Assembly (NCBI RefSeq): GCF_008704715.1
Contig: NZ_CP023689.1
Location: 1,240,001-1,304,000, forward strand
Direction of reading: 5' to 3'
Length of the DNA: 64,000 nt
From: Streptomyces chartreusis
GTDB taxonomy: Bacteria; Actinomycetota; Actinomycetes; Streptomycetales; Streptomycetaceae
Part shown: positions 8,121 through 17,299 of the stretch, piece after piece
Layout of the letters: each line of letters begins with the position of its first letter
Position numbering within the stretch: position 1 is the stretch's first letter
Translations under genes and position numbers: made by a program
The notes under the pieces: generated by a model
Database searches by the model: none
What the model was told of the DNA's origin: nothing
What the model saw: only the letters and a program-made list of their open reading frames with translations

Positions 8121-8984
8121 CTACTTCAGCAGCCGCGACATCCGCCGGTCCGCCAGTGGCTTCCCGCCCGTCTGGCAGGTCGGGCAGTACTGCAACGAGG
8201 AGTCGCTGAAGGAGACCTCGCGGATGGTGTCACCGCAGACCGGGCAGGGCTCGCCGGTGCGGCCGTGGACACGCAGGCCGCTCTTCTTCTCGGCCTTGAG
8301 ACGGCCGGCCGCCAGCCCCCGCGAACGCTCGACCGCCTCGGTGAGGGTCGTCCGCAGGGCCTCGTACAGCAGTGCCGTCTCCTGCGGGGTCAGTGCCGCC
8401 GCCAGCTTGAACGGCGACATCTTGGCCGCGTGCAGGATCTCGTCGCTGTAGGCGTTCCCGACCCCGGCGATGAGGCTCTGGTCGCGCAGGGCGCCCTTGA
8501 TCTGGCGGCGCTCGTCCTTCAGCAGTGCCGCGAACCGGGTCTCGTCGAAGTCGTCGGCGAGCGGGTCCGGGCCCAGCCGGGCCACGCCCGGGACGTCCTG
8601 CGGGTCCTGCACGACGTACACCGCGAGACGCTTCTGCGTGCCGGCCTCCGTCAGGTCGAAGCCGGCGCCGGTCTCCAGGGCGACGCGCAGCGCGAGCGGG
8701 CCCTTGCCGGGGCGGGGCATGCCGCTCGGGAGCCGGTCCTTCCACTGGAGCCAGCCCGCGCGGGCGAGGTGGGTCACCAGATGCGGGCCCTCGGCCGTCA
8801 CCAGGTCCAGGAACTTGCCGTACCGGCGTACGGCGGTGACCTCGTGGCCCTCGACGGAGGTGACCGGCGGGTCGTACGTCTTGAGGACACTGATCGCGAC
8901 GGGCAGCACCCGCACGATCTCGTGCCCGACCAGGTTCTCGGTCAGGAAGTCCTTGAGCGCTTCCACCTCGGGGAGTTCCGGCAT
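8121..8984 (-). CDS. Fpg/Nei family DNA glycosylase
   Basis: A 287-residue base-excision repair enzyme that removes oxidised bases and cleaves the abasic site. It begins MPELPEVEALKDFL, so proline 2 would form the Schiff base and glutamate 3 is catalytic. RRYGKFLDL supplies the conserved lysine. The helix-two-turn-helix IKGALRDQSLIAGVGNAYSDEIL is near residue 165. The C-terminal zinc finger has CPVC and CPTC separated by 16 residues. The N-terminal sequence differs from that of the main MutM group, so it may be a paralogue with a different lesion preference. Convergent with the anti-sigma gene. Confidence 0.9.
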   Translation of the reverse strand: MPELPEVEALKDFLTENLVGHEIVRVLPVAISVLKTYDPPVTSVEGHEVTAVRRYGKFLDLVTAEGPHLVTHLARAGWLQWKDRLPSGMPRPGKGPLALRVALETGAGFDLTEAGTQKRLAVYVVQDPQDVPGVARLGPDPLADDFDETRFAALLKDERRQIKGALRDQSLIAGVGNAYSDEILHAAKMSPFKLAAALTPQETALLYEALRTTLTEAVERSRGLAAGRLKAEKKSGLRVHGRTGEPCPVCGDTIREVSFSDSSLQYCPTCQTGGKPLADRRMSRLLK

Positions 8985-9024
8985 ACGTCCAGAGTGCCAT
9001 CCGCCACCGCCGGCGCCACGTGCC

Positions 9025-11100
9025 TCAGGGCCGCTCCGGCACGATGAACTCGCACCACACCGCCTTGCCGCCGCCCCGGGCCTCCACGCCCCACACGTCC
9101 GTGAGCAGATCGACGAGGAGCAGCCCGCGGCCCGAGACACCCGACTCCCCCGCCTCGCGGCGGCGCGGCAGGGCGCTGGAGGAGTCCTCGACCTCGACGC
9201 GCAGCCGGCGTTCGGAGCCGGCCAGGACCCGCAGGGTCACCACGGCCGAGCCCTCGGTGTGCATCAGGGCGTTGGTGATGAGTTCGTCGGCGACCAGCTC
9301 GATCTCGTCCGCCCGGTCGGCGGCGCCCCAGGCGCGCACGGCGGCGCGGATCATGTGCCGGGCCGCGGTGAGGGCCTCCGGGTCGCCGGGCGCGACGTGC
9401 TGCTGGAGCCGGCCGCCGGGCTGGGGGGCGTCCAGGACACGGCGGCGCAGCAGGAGCAGGGCCACGTCGTCGTCGCCACCGCGTTCCTCGGCCACGTCGA
9501 TCAGGCGGTCCGCGAGATCACGGACGTCCTTCGGGCCGGTGGCGATGAGCGCGGTGAGGGTCTGCATGCCGTCGTCCAGGTCGGTACCGGGCTGTTCGAC
9601 CAGGCCGTCGGTGCACAGCAGCAGGGTGTGGTCGGAGTCCAGCTCGATCGTGCCGACCGGGTATTCGAGCTGCCCGAACTCCGCGGACAGGCCGAGCGGC
9701 AGCCCGCCCTCGACGGAGACCCGGCGGCAGGCGCCACCGGGCTCGCGGACCAGCGGGTCGATATGACCGGCCCGCACCACCTGCACGACGCCGGTGGAGA
9801 GGTCCGCCTCGGCGTACAGGCAGGTCGCGAAGCGGTCGGTGTCCAGCTCGTGCAGGAACACCGAGGCGCGGGCCATCACCGTGGCCGGGGTGTGTCCCTC
9901 GGCGGCGTAGGCCCGCAGGACGATGCGCAGCTGGCCCATCACGGCGGCGGCGTGGGTGTCGTGGCCCTGGACGTCGCCGATGACGGCGCCGACCCGGCCG
10001 CCCGGCAGCGGGATCAGGTCGTACCAGTCGCCGCCGATGTCCCGGCCGAGGGACGCGGAGCGGTAGCGCACGGCGACGTCGGCACCGGGCACGCTGGGGA
10101 TGGTGCGCGGCAGCATGGCCTGCTGGAGGCCGGAGGCGAGGTCCTTCTCCTGCTCGTAGAACATGGCCCGCTGAAGGCTCTGCGCGATGCTGCTGCCGAG
10201 GGCGACGAGGACGTTGCGCTCGTCCGAGGTGAAGCCTCGCCGGTCGTTGTAGAGCAGGCCGATGGCGCCGATGGGCCGGGCCTGGGCGATCAGCGGCATG
10301 TAGGCGGCGGACGTGATGTGCAGGTCGGTGATGTGCGGCCAGAGGACCGGGTAGCTGTCCGCGAACTCCTCCGGCGACTCGATGAACCGCGGGCTGAGGG
10401 TCCGTACGACCTCGCTCATCGGGTACTGCTCGTCTATTCGGGTGATCAGGGTGCCGGGCACGAAGCTGCCCGAGGGGCCCTCGGCGACCAGCCGGATGCG
10501 GCCGGCCTCGACCAGGCCCATGACGAGGCTGGTGGCGCCGAGATGGGTGAGGCCGTGGGTGTCCTTGAGGACGTCGATGACGTCCTGGATGGTGCGGGCG
10601 TGGGCGAGGGCGGCCGTGGTGAGCTGGACGACGCTGGTCTGCTGGCGCCTGGCCTCGTCGTCGGCGGCCTGCTGATGCCGCTGCTCGAGCTCGGCGAGTT
10701 CCTCGGTGGCCACGCGGACGATGCCGACGATGCGGCGCGGGCGGCCCGTCTCGTCGCGGCGGATGTAGCCCTGGGTGTGGGTCCAGCGCATGGTGCCGTC
10801 GCGGCAGCGGATGCGGAAGTAGGTGCCGTAGTTCTCGCTGCCGTCCTTCATCGCCTGGGAGACCAGGCCGTCCAGCCGGTAGCCCTCCGGCGGCGGCACC
10901 CGGACCGCCAGGGTCGCCGGGTTGCCGTCGTATTCGTCGGGGCGCAGGTCGAAGACCTCGTGGGCCTGGGCGTCCATGTGGAAGACGCCGTTGTCCAGGT
11001 CCCAGTCGAAGGTGCCCATGCGGTTGAGCGCCAGGATCGGGTCCGGGTGGGCGGGCCAGTCGTCCGGGAGTGACAGGGCGCTCGCTCCCCGATCAACCAT
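9025..11100 (-). CDS. PAS-GAF-PP2C (SpoIIE) serine phosphatase with C-terminal ATPase/anti-sigma domain
   Basis: A 691-residue cytoplasmic regulator. Residues ~25-130 form a PAS domain (ILALNRMGTFDWDLDNG, MRWTHTQGYI). Residues ~150-310 form a GAF domain ending AIGLLYNDRRGFTSDERN. Residues ~330-555 form a SpoIIE-type PP2C phosphatase with metal ligands in GGDWYDLI, GDVQGHD, CTDGLVE and RGGDDDVALLLL. Residues ~575-691 form an HATPase_c kinase domain (ELVADELITNALMHT, GRGLLLVDLLTDVWG) like anti-sigma kinases. ATG start with AAGGTGG upstream. Such fusions dephosphorylate and phosphorylate anti-anti-sigma proteins to control alternative sigma factors. No anti-anti-sigma gene is adjacent. Confidence 0.93.
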   Translation of the reverse strand: MVDRGASALSLPDDWPAHPDPILALNRMGTFDWDLDNGVFHMDAQAHEVFDLRPDEYDGNPATLAVRVPPPEGYRLDGLVSQAMKDGSENYGTYFRIRCRDGTMRWTHTQGYIRRDETGRPRRIVGIVRVATEELAELEQRHQQAADDEARRQQTSVVQLTTAALAHARTIQDVIDVLKDTHGLTHLGATSLVMGLVEAGRIRLVAEGPSGSFVPGTLITRIDEQYPMSEVVRTLSPRFIESPEEFADSYPVLWPHITDLHITSAAYMPLIAQARPIGAIGLLYNDRRGFTSDERNVLVALGSSIAQSLQRAMFYEQEKDLASGLQQAMLPRTIPSVPGADVAVRYRSASLGRDIGGDWYDLIPLPGGRVGAVIGDVQGHDTHAAAVMGQLRIVLRAYAAEGHTPATVMARASVFLHELDTDRFATCLYAEADLSTGVVQVVRAGHIDPLVREPGGACRRVSVEGGLPLGLSAEFGQLEYPVGTIELDSDHTLLLCTDGLVEQPGTDLDDGMQTLTALIATGPKDVRDLADRLIDVAEERGGDDDVALLLLRRRVLDAPQPGGRLQQHVAPGDPEALTAARHMIRAAVRAWGAADRADEIELVADELITNALMHTEGSAVVTLRVLAGSERRLRVEVEDSSSALPRRREAGESGVSGRGLLLVDLLTDVWGVEARGGGKAVWCEFIVPERP

Positions 11101-11188
11101 GGGCCCACCTTGCCAGGGTTTGCCGGATTCTTCGACTGGGGCGACGGAACCTTTCTCGCTCGTCGTGCGGTCCGTGCCCCGGTGGCGG

Positions 11189-12421
11189 TCAGCCGTCGAA
11201 CACGTCGGTGGGGCTGCCGAAGATGCTGCCGGTCGCGCCGGGATCGTCGGGGATCAGCCCGCCGCCGTCGGGCGTGTCAGGGCCGTCCGGGACCGCCTCT
11301 GGACCGACCTCCTCCGAGGAGCCGGGGGAGGTCTCGGGCTCGGTGCGGGAGGCGGGGGCGCTGGGCTCTTCGGGCGAGGCGTGGGTGCTGCGGCCGGGGT
11401 CGGCCGAGGAGGGCGGGGCCGTCGGAGCGACGGTGGCCGTGGGGCAGTCGTCGGGCCGTCGGCCCGCGTCCGAGGGGGCGTCGGCCTGGATGTCCGTGGC
11501 ACCGGGGGTGACGGTGGCGTCCGGGGTCACGCAGTCGGCCGGTGTCCGCTCCGGGGGCGAGGCGGGCTCGCTCTCGTGGGAGGGCGTGGGCGTCGGCGTG
11601 CCGCTGTCGTGTCCGGGCCGGTCGTGCCGGGGCTCGTCCCGGTCGGGAGGCATCGGCTTCGCCGGCGGTACGACATGGTCGTGGTCGTGACCCCGATGGC
11701 CGACCGGCCGCTCGATCCAGGTGTTGTCGACGACGTTGATGATCGTGATGTCGGCGATCACCTGGGGCGCCGGCGCCACCACGACCACCCGGCCCGGCTC
11801 GTACCCGGACCAGCCCCGGCCGCCGACGCCGCTCTCACCCCGGGTCCCGCCGGGCGGGGCGAGCGGGTTGCCGCAGGCGCAGCGGACGCGGGGCACTCCG
11901 TGGGCGTCGACGAGGACGGCGGTGCCCGCCTGGAGGACGGACTGGTAGCCGGTGCCCATCCCGTCGCGGAACCCGTGGTTGGTGACCCGGGTGTCCACCC
12001 GCAGCACGACCGAGGTCAGGCTGCGCAGATAGCCGGGTATCGACGTCCGGGAGACGCCTGCGGCCTGGGCGAAGACGCGGGCCCTGGTCCGGTCGGCGGC
12101 GAGGGCGTCGATCTGCCGCTGGACGTCGCAGCTCCCGGCTCCGCGGGTGCCGCCGTACAGCCCGGGTGTCTCACCGGACAGGGACTGGGGGCCGGTGCGC
12201 CCCGACTGCACCGGCTGCGGCGTTCGGGTGAGCGGCGCGGCGGCGGCCTCTGCGGTCGTCGTGGAGGCCGTGAAGGGATCGGGTCCACCGTCCGCCGCGG
12301 GCTGGAGGAAGAGGTCCTCGCCGGATGGCGTGTTCGTGTCGCTGCCGCCGACGCAGCCGGCGACGAGGAGTGCCGCCGAGAGCGCGCAGGCCGTGAGGAT
12401 GGTTCGGGTGGGTGTCCGCAC
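11189..12421 (-). CDS. DUF6777-like secreted lipoprotein with Ser/Thr/Pro-rich C-terminus
   Basis: A lipoprotein whose signal is TRTILTACALSAALLVAGC, with the lipid-bearing cysteine in VAGC. The mature N-terminus carries GEDLFLQPAADGGPDPFTAST, the hallmark of DUF6777 proteins. A second conserved part follows (GLYGGTRGAGSCDVQRQI, VRCACGNPLAPP, DNTWIERPVG). The last ~190 residues are disordered and rich in Pro, Ser, Thr and Glu. The GTG at 12421 is preferred because GGGAGG lies 5 nt upstream; an in-frame GTG at 12475 without such a site would add 18 residues. Function unknown; presumably it sits on the outer face of the membrane. Confidence 0.8.
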   Translation of the reverse strand: MRTPTRTILTACALSAALLVAGCVGGSDTNTPSGEDLFLQPAADGGPDPFTASTTTAEAAAAPLTRTPQPVQSGRTGPQSLSGETPGLYGGTRGAGSCDVQRQIDALAADRTRARVFAQAAGVSRTSIPGYLRSLTSVVLRVDTRVTNHGFRDGMGTGYQSVLQAGTAVLVDAHGVPRVRCACGNPLAPPGGTRGESGVGGRGWSGYEPGRVVVVAPAPQVIADITIINVVDNTWIERPVGHRGHDHDHVVPPAKPMPPDRDEPRHDRPGHDSGTPTPTPSHESEPASPPERTPADCVTPDATVTPGATDIQADAPSDAGRRPDDCPTATVAPTAPPSSADPGRSTHASPEEPSAPASRTEPETSPGSSEEVGPEAVPDGPDTPDGGGLIPDDPGATGSIFGSPTDVFDG

Positions 12422-12559
12422 CACGTCCTCCCGCCGGTCGTCGGGAAATTCGTCACCATTGTCTGCTTCACTCACATGGGTTACGCAAGCGGAGAAGTGG
12501 TATACGGAGAGTCACCCGGGGCGAGGTGGCGCGACAATGAGGAGAGGAGGCGTACGGCC

Positions 12560-13981
12560 GTGGACTGGTTCGTCGCACCGGACTACTGGACGAGCCGGCT
12601 GGTCTTCCAGCGGGCTCTGGCCGGCGTGTACCTCGTCGCGTTCCTGACGGCGGCCCTTCAGTTCCGGGCGCTGATGGGCGAGCGGGGGATGCTGCCCGTG
12701 CCGCGCTTCGTCGCGCAGGTGCGCTTCAGGGCGGCCCCGAGCCTGTTCCAACTCCACTATTCGGACCGGTTCTTCGCCGGCTGTGCCTGGTCGGGCTGCG
12801 CGGTGTCGGCGGCGCTGCTGGCGGGAGTGGACTCTTTGGTGCCCCTGTGGGCCGCAATGCTGCTGTGGCTCGTCCCGTGGGCGCTGTATCTCTCGATCGT
12901 GAACGTCGGCCAGACCTGGTACTCGTTCGGCTGGGAGTCGCTGCTCCTCGAGGTGGGCTTCCTCGCCGTGCTGCTGGGCAACGACGAGGTGGCGCCACCG
13001 GTCGTGGTGCTGTTCCTGCTGCGCTGGATCCTGTTCCGCGTCGAGTTCGGCGCTGGCCTGATCAAGATGCGCGGCGACGCCTGCTGGCGGAAGCTGACCT
13101 GCCTCGACCACCATCACGAGACCCAGCCGATGCCGGGGCCGCTGAGCTGGTTCTTCCACCATCTGCCGAAGCCGCTGCACCGCGTCGAGGTGGCCGCCAA
13201 CCACTTCACCCAACTCGTCGTGCCCCTCCTCCTCTTCACCCCGCAGCCCGTCGCGACGGCCGCCGCAGCCCTGATGATCGTCACCCAGCTGTGGCTGGTG
13301 CTGTCGGGCAACTTCTCCTGGCTGAACTGGATCACCATCGTCCTGGCCCTGTCGGCGCTGGCCTTCCCGAGCGATCCGCCGTCCGTGCCGGAGGCGCCGC
13401 TCTGGTACGAGGTGGTGGTCCTGGCGGTCGCCGCCCTGCTGCTGTTCCTCAGCTACCGCCCGGTCGCGAACATGGTCTCCCGCCGCCAGGTCATGAACCG
13501 CTCCTTCGACCCGCTCCATCTGGTCAACACCTACGGCGCGTTCGGCAGCGTCAGCCGGATCCGCTACGAGGTGGTCGTCGAGGGGACGGCCGACGACGTG
13601 CCGCGCGAGGACTCGGACTGGCGGGAGTACGAGTTCAAGGGCAAGCCGGGCGACCCCCGCCGCTGGCCGCGCCAGTTCGCGCCGTACCACCTGCGGCTCG
13701 ACTGGCTGATGTGGTTCGCCGCCCTGTCCCCCGCCTACGCGGGCCCATGGTTCGGCGCTCTGGTGGAACGGCTCCTGGAGAACGACCGCGACACCCTCGG
13801 ACTTCTGCGCCGCTCCCCGTTCCCGCCCGACGCCCCGCCCCGCCACATCCGCGCCCGCCTGTTCCGCTACCGCTACACGACCTGGCGTGAGCTCCGGGAG
13901 ACGGGCGCTTGCTGGGAACGGACTTATGTTCGGGAGTATCTGCCGCCCACCCGGCTGGCGGGGATGGCCCAGAAGTCATGA
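12560..13981 (+). CDS. Lipase maturation factor family integral membrane protein
   Basis: A 473-residue polytopic protein. It has an amphipathic start (VDWFVAPDYWTSRLVFQRALA), five or six membrane segments (for example MLLWLVPWALYLSIV and PLLLFTPQPVATAAAALMIV), and the family core FRVEFGAGLIKMRGDACWRKLTCLDHHHETQPMP. A C-terminal soluble half includes YEFKGKPGDPRRWPRQFAPYHLRLDWLMWFAAL. Vertebrate LMF1 relatives help lipases fold in the ER; the bacterial role is not established. The GTG start has GGAGG 9 nt upstream. Upstream reading is open but is only antisense to the neighbouring lipoprotein and phosphatase genes. Confidence 0.9.
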   Translation: MDWFVAPDYWTSRLVFQRALAGVYLVAFLTAALQFRALMGERGMLPVPRFVAQVRFRAAPSLFQLHYSDRFFAGCAWSGCAVSAALLAGVDSLVPLWAAMLLWLVPWALYLSIVNVGQTWYSFGWESLLLEVGFLAVLLGNDEVAPPVVVLFLLRWILFRVEFGAGLIKMRGDACWRKLTCLDHHHETQPMPGPLSWFFHHLPKPLHRVEVAANHFTQLVVPLLLFTPQPVATAAAALMIVTQLWLVLSGNFSWLNWITIVLALSALAFPSDPPSVPEAPLWYEVVVLAVAALLLFLSYRPVANMVSRRQVMNRSFDPLHLVNTYGAFGSVSRIRYEVVVEGTADDVPREDSDWREYEFKGKPGDPRRWPRQFAPYHLRLDWLMWFAALSPAYAGPWFGALVERLLENDRDTLGLLRRSPFPPDAPPRHIRARLFRYRYTTWRELRETGACWERTYVREYLPPTRLAGMAQKS

Positions 13982-14014
13982 GGTTCGAGAAGGCTCGCCC
14001 AGAAAGGGATCGTC

Positions 14015-14404
14015 ATGGCCAGTCAGCAGGACCCGGTCAGGGTCGTCACGCCCGATGGCCGAAGGCCGGGGCCCCGTACCCCGGGGATGGACCGGCAGGA
14101 GGCGTTCGCCACCGAGGGGACCTGGTCGGGGTTCGTCCGCACCGAGGCCGGCATGGTCTCCGGCTGGCACCACCACGGGAACTGGGAATCGGTGATCTAC
14201 GTCCTCACCGGCGCGCTGCGCATGGAGTTCGGCCCGGACGGCGCGAACGCGGTGGAGGCAGGCCCAGGTGACTTCATCCACGTTCCCAAGGGCGCCGTCC
14301 ACCGGGAGAGCAACCCTTCGGCCGGGCCCGCCGACATCATCGTCGTGCGAGCCGGCGCCGGAGGTGAGTCGACCTTCAACGTCGACGGGCCGGAGCGGAC
14401 CTGA
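14015..14404 (+). CDS. Cupin domain protein
   Basis: A 129-residue single-domain cupin. Motif 1 is GWHHHGNWESVIYVLTGALRMEF near residue 50, with two or three histidines and a glutamate as metal ligands. Motif 2 is PGDFIHVPKGAVHRESN near residue 85, supplying the last histidine. Could be a small dioxygenase, isomerase or ligand-binding protein; the sequence does not decide. AAAGGGA precedes the ATG. It follows the lipase maturation factor gene by 33 bp and could be co-transcribed with it. Confidence 0.85.
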   Translation: MASQQDPVRVVTPDGRRPGPRTPGMDRQEAFATEGTWSGFVRTEAGMVSGWHHHGNWESVIYVLTGALRMEFGPDGANAVEAGPGDFIHVPKGAVHRESNPSAGPADIIVVRAGAGGESTFNVDGPERT

Positions 14405-14425
14405 GAAGTCTCGCGCAGGGCGCCG

Positions 14426-15268
14426 TCAAAGACCGTAGACGCCGGCGGCGGTGCCCTGGAAGACCTGGGTGCGCTCGGCACCGGAGAGCGCGGCGGTCAA
14501 CTCCGCGGCGGCGTCGAGCACTTCGGCGTACGTCGCCGCGAGCGTGCACACCGGCCAGTCCGAGCCGAACATCAGGCGCCCGGGGCCGAAGGCCTCCAGT
14601 ACCGCGTCGGCGTACGGGCGCAGGTCGGTCACCGTCCAGTCGGCGAGGTCGGCCTCGGTGACGAGGCCGGAGAGTTTGCAGACGGTGTTGGGGAGTGCGG
14701 CGAGGGCACGGACGTCACGGGTCCAGGGTTCGCGGGCGCCGGAGGCGATCGGCGGTTTGCCCGAGTGGTCCAGGACGAAGGTGAGTCCGGGGAGGTCGGC
14801 GGCCGCTTCGACGCAGGCGGGGAGCTGGTGGGGCAGCACCACGAGGTCGTAGACCAGGCCGGCCTCCGCCACGGCCGCCAGTCCGCGTCGTACGTCCGCG
14901 CGCAGCAGCCATTGCGGGTCCGCCTCGCCCTGGACCTGGTGGCGGATGCCCTTGAGGTACCGGCCGCCGGGCAGCTCACGCAGCCGGGACAGCTCGTCGG
15001 CGATGTCGGGGCGGGTGAGGTCGGTCCAGCCGACGACTCCCGCGATCAGCTCGTGCCCGGCGGCGAGCGCCAGGAACTCCGGGGTCTCCTCCGGGACGGT
15101 GATCGTCTGGACGAGGACGGTACGGCCGACTCCGGCCGCCCGCGCCTCGGGGGCGAGGTCGCCGACACCGAAGTTCCTTCTCAGCGGCTGGAATTCGGGT
15201 CCCCTGATCCAGTCCTGGTCGCGCACCGACAGGTCCCACACATGGTGGTGGGCGTCGACGATCGTCAC
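14426..15268 (-). CDS. Amidohydrolase, likely L-fuconolactonase
   Basis: A 280-residue TIM-barrel amidohydrolase of the COG3618 type. It starts TIVDAHHHVWDL, with the paired metal-site histidines, and carries LDHSGKPPI and the terminal MFGSDWPVC with the catalytic aspartate. Relatives hydrolyse sugar lactones. Last gene of an operon encoding a dehydratase, SDR, aldo/keto reductase and mutarotase, so L-fucono-1,5-lactone is the likely substrate, converted to L-fuconate. The GTG at 15268 overlaps the mutarotase stop (GTGA) and has GGGAG 7 nt upstream. Confidence 0.85.
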   Translation of the reverse strand: MTIVDAHHHVWDLSVRDQDWIRGPEFQPLRRNFGVGDLAPEARAAGVGRTVLVQTITVPEETPEFLALAAGHELIAGVVGWTDLTRPDIADELSRLRELPGGRYLKGIRHQVQGEADPQWLLRADVRRGLAAVAEAGLVYDLVVLPHQLPACVEAAADLPGLTFVLDHSGKPPIASGAREPWTRDVRALAALPNTVCKLSGLVTEADLADWTVTDLRPYADAVLEAFGPGRLMFGSDWPVCTLAATYAEVLDAAAELTAALSGAERTQVFQGTAAGVYGL

Positions 15269-15579
15269 GGCAGCTCCCACACGACGGGCAGGCCGGCCTC
15301 GGCGCCCTCGTCGGAGTAGTCGTGCACCACGTCGAGCAGCTCGACCATGCGGGCCTGCCAGGCCACGTTGACCGGCAGCTCCTTCAGCTCGGCGAGGAGG
15401 CGGCCGTAGTCCTCGCAGTCCAGGACGTGGAAGAGGTCGGTGCCGCTGCGCCAGATCGTCCAGGAGGTGGCGCCGGCGGCCCGGATCGCGTCCGTGAGCT
15501 CGACCGGCACCTCCCGGTGGGCCGCCTCGTAGCGGTCGATCCGGTCCGCGCGGACCTTGGTGTGCAGGGCGACCCTCAT
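15265..15579 (-). CDS. L-rhamnose/L-fucose mutarotase (COG3254 type)
   Basis: A 104-residue protein, the normal length for this ferredoxin-like-fold family. It interconverts alpha and beta anomers of a 6-deoxy sugar. Visible family features are MRVALHTKVRADRIDRYEAAH, the TSWTIWRSGTDLFHVLDCEDY core, and the C-terminal MVELLDVVHDY. Its ATG overlaps the stop of the aldo/keto reductase gene (ATGA). In this operon it would supply the anomer used by the sugar dehydrogenase. Fucose is favoured over rhamnose because the neighbouring dehydratase resembles L-fuconate dehydratase. Confidence 0.85.
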   Translation of the reverse strand: MRVALHTKVRADRIDRYEAAHREVPVELTDAIRAAGATSWTIWRSGTDLFHVLDCEDYGRLLAELKELPVNVAWQARMVELLDVVHDYSDEGAEAGLPVVWELP

Positions 15580-16547
15580 CGCGGCTCCTTGTCGGACAGC
15601 AGGCCGGACTCCAGCAGTTCCTGCCAGAACGCCATCGGCACCTCCGTCGCGAACTGCTCGGCGCAGTCCCGGACCTCGTCGGCCGACCGGGCGCCCACGA
15701 GCACGCTCGCGACGGCGGGGTGCGCGGCGCAGAACGCGAGGGCGGCGGCCCGCAGGGTGATGCCGTGGCGGTCGGCGAGGGACTTCATGCGCAGCGCGCG
15801 GTCCAGCAACTCCGGCGGGGCTTGCGTGTAGTTGTACGTCGAGTCCGGTCCCGGATCCGCCAGGAGGCCGGAGTTGAAGGCTCCGCCGACGACGACGGAG
15901 GTGTGGCACTCGACCGCCACGGGCAGCAGATCGTCGAGCGCGCTCTGGTCGAGCAGCGTGTAGCGGCCGGCGCACAGCACCACGTCGACGTCCGTGTCGG
16001 CGACGAACCTGGTCAGCATCCCGGCCTGGTTCATCCCGGCGCCGATCGCGCCCACCACGCCCTCGGAGCGCAGCTTCTCCAGCGCCGGATAGCCCTCGCG
16101 GAAGGCCACTTCGGCGTGGTCGTCGGGGTCGTGGAGGTAGACCACGTCGACACGGTCGAGGCCGAGCCGTTCCAGACTGGCGTCGAGGGTGCGTCGTACG
16201 CCGTCCGCGCCGAAGTCCCAGACGCGGCGCCGGTCGGCGGGTACGGCGAAGCCGTTGGCCAGGTCGTCGCCCGTGGCGTCCGGCACCGGTTCCAGTCGGC
16301 GGCCGACCTTGGTCGAGATGGTGTACGCCTCGCGCGGATACTCCCGCAGGGCCGCGCCGAGGCGGCGTTCGGACAGGCCGAGGCCGTAGTGCGGGGCGGT
16401 GTCGAAGTGGCGGATGCCCGCGTCCCAGGCGGCGGCCACGGCCTCGTGCGCCTGTTCCTCGCCGACCTCGGTGTACAGGTTGCCGATGGCGGCCCCGCCG
16501 AAGGACAGCGGGCTGACCTCGACGTCGGTGCGACCGAGCCGGTTCAC
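15576..16547 (-). CDS. Aldo/keto reductase, likely L-fucose 1-dehydrogenase
   Basis: A 323-residue aldo/keto reductase barrel. The catalytic tetrad is visible: Asp and Tyr in FDTAPHYGLG, Lys in ISTKVGRR, and His in VVYLHDPDDH. The NADP-binding end includes ASVLVGARSADEV. Similar enzymes oxidise D-threo-aldoses such as L-fucose to the lactone with NAD(P)+. The GTG at 16547 overlaps the SDR stop codon (GTGA) and the 3' end overlaps the mutarotase start, so translation is probably coupled. It would catalyse the first oxidation in the pathway. Confidence 0.86.
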   Translation of the reverse strand: MNRLGRTDVEVSPLSFGGAAIGNLYTEVGEEQAHEAVAAAWDAGIRHFDTAPHYGLGLSERRLGAALREYPREAYTISTKVGRRLEPVPDATGDDLANGFAVPADRRRVWDFGADGVRRTLDASLERLGLDRVDVVYLHDPDDHAEVAFREGYPALEKLRSEGVVGAIGAGMNQAGMLTRFVADTDVDVVLCAGRYTLLDQSALDDLLPVAVECHTSVVVGGAFNSGLLADPGPDSTYNYTQAPPELLDRALRMKSLADRHGITLRAAALAFCAAHPAVASVLVGARSADEVRDCAEQFATEVPMAFWQELLESGLLSDKEPR

Positions 16548-17299
16548 CGGCCCACCGGCCTCAGGCGCAGGCCCTGCATGCCGCCGTCGACGGCGAGGGA
16601 GGTGCCGGTGGTGGCGCCGGAGAGCGGGCTCGCGAGGTAGGCGACGGCGCCGGCGACCTCGTCCGCCGACACCAGGCGCCCGGTGGGCTGGCGGGCCTCC
16701 AGCGCGGCTCGTTCGACGGCCGGGTCGGCTGCGGAGTCGAGGAGGCGGCCGACCCAGGGGGTGTCCACCGTGCCCGGGTTGACGCAGTTGACGCGGATGC
16801 CCTCACGGACGTGGTCGGCGGCCATGGCGAGGGTGAGGGAGTACACGGCGCCCTTGGTCGCGCTGTACAGCGCCCGCTGCGGAAGCCCGGCCGTGGCGGC
16901 GATGGAGCAGGTGTTGACGATCGTCGCGTGCGAGGACTCCCGCAGGTGCGGTAGCGCGGCCCGGGACATCCGGACCATGCCGACGACGTTGACGTCGTAG
17001 ACCCGGTGCCACTCGGCGTCGTCGTTGTCCTCGACGGTGCCCTGGGCGCCGATGCCGGCGTTGTTGATCAGCACGTCCAGACCGCCGAGCTCGGCCGCGG
17101 CGGCCGCCACGGCCTCGCGTACGGAGGCGTCGTCGGTGACGTCGGCGCGGAAGGCGAGCAGGGGCTTGTCGACGGAGGACGGATCCAGGTCGAGGACGGC
17201 GACCCGGGCACCGCGTGCGGCGAGGAGTTCGGCCGTGGCCCGGCCGATGCCGGAGGCGCCTCCTGTCACCAGCGCCTTGAGACCGTCGAAGTCGCTCAT
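16544..17299 (-). CDS. SDR oxidoreductase, likely 2-keto-3-deoxy-L-fuconate dehydrogenase
   Basis: A 251-residue classical short-chain dehydrogenase. Cofactor motif TGGASGIG is near residue 12 and NNAG near 80. The catalytic Ser is in TCSIAATAG, with YSATK as the YxxxK pair. The acidic residue in VLDLDPSS favours NAD. The C-terminal [11 protein letters not shown] and [10 protein letters not shown] are typical of sugar-acid dehydrogenases. Between the dehydratase and the aldo/keto reductase with 4-nt overlaps on both sides. In the oxidative fucose route this enzyme would oxidise C4 of 2-keto-3-deoxy-L-fuconate. Confidence 0.87.
   Translation of the reverse strand: MSDFDGLKALVTGGASGIGRATAELLAARGARVAVLDLDPSSVDKPLLAFRADVTDDASVREAVAAAAAELGGLDVLINNAGIGAQGTVEDNDDAEWHRVYDVNVVGMVRMSRAALPHLRESSHATIVNTCSIAATAGLPQRALYSATKGAVYSLTLAMAADHVREGIRVNCVNPGTVDTPWVGRLLDSAADPAVERAALEARQPTGRLVSADEVAGAVAYLASPLSGATTGTSLAVDGGMQGLRLRPVGR

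Noticed and set aside
8470..11073. An 867-codon open frame on the plus strand
   Set aside because: It is antisense to the SpoIIE-type protein and the DNA glycosylase. The third-position GC pattern belongs to the minus-strand genes, and the product resembles no family.
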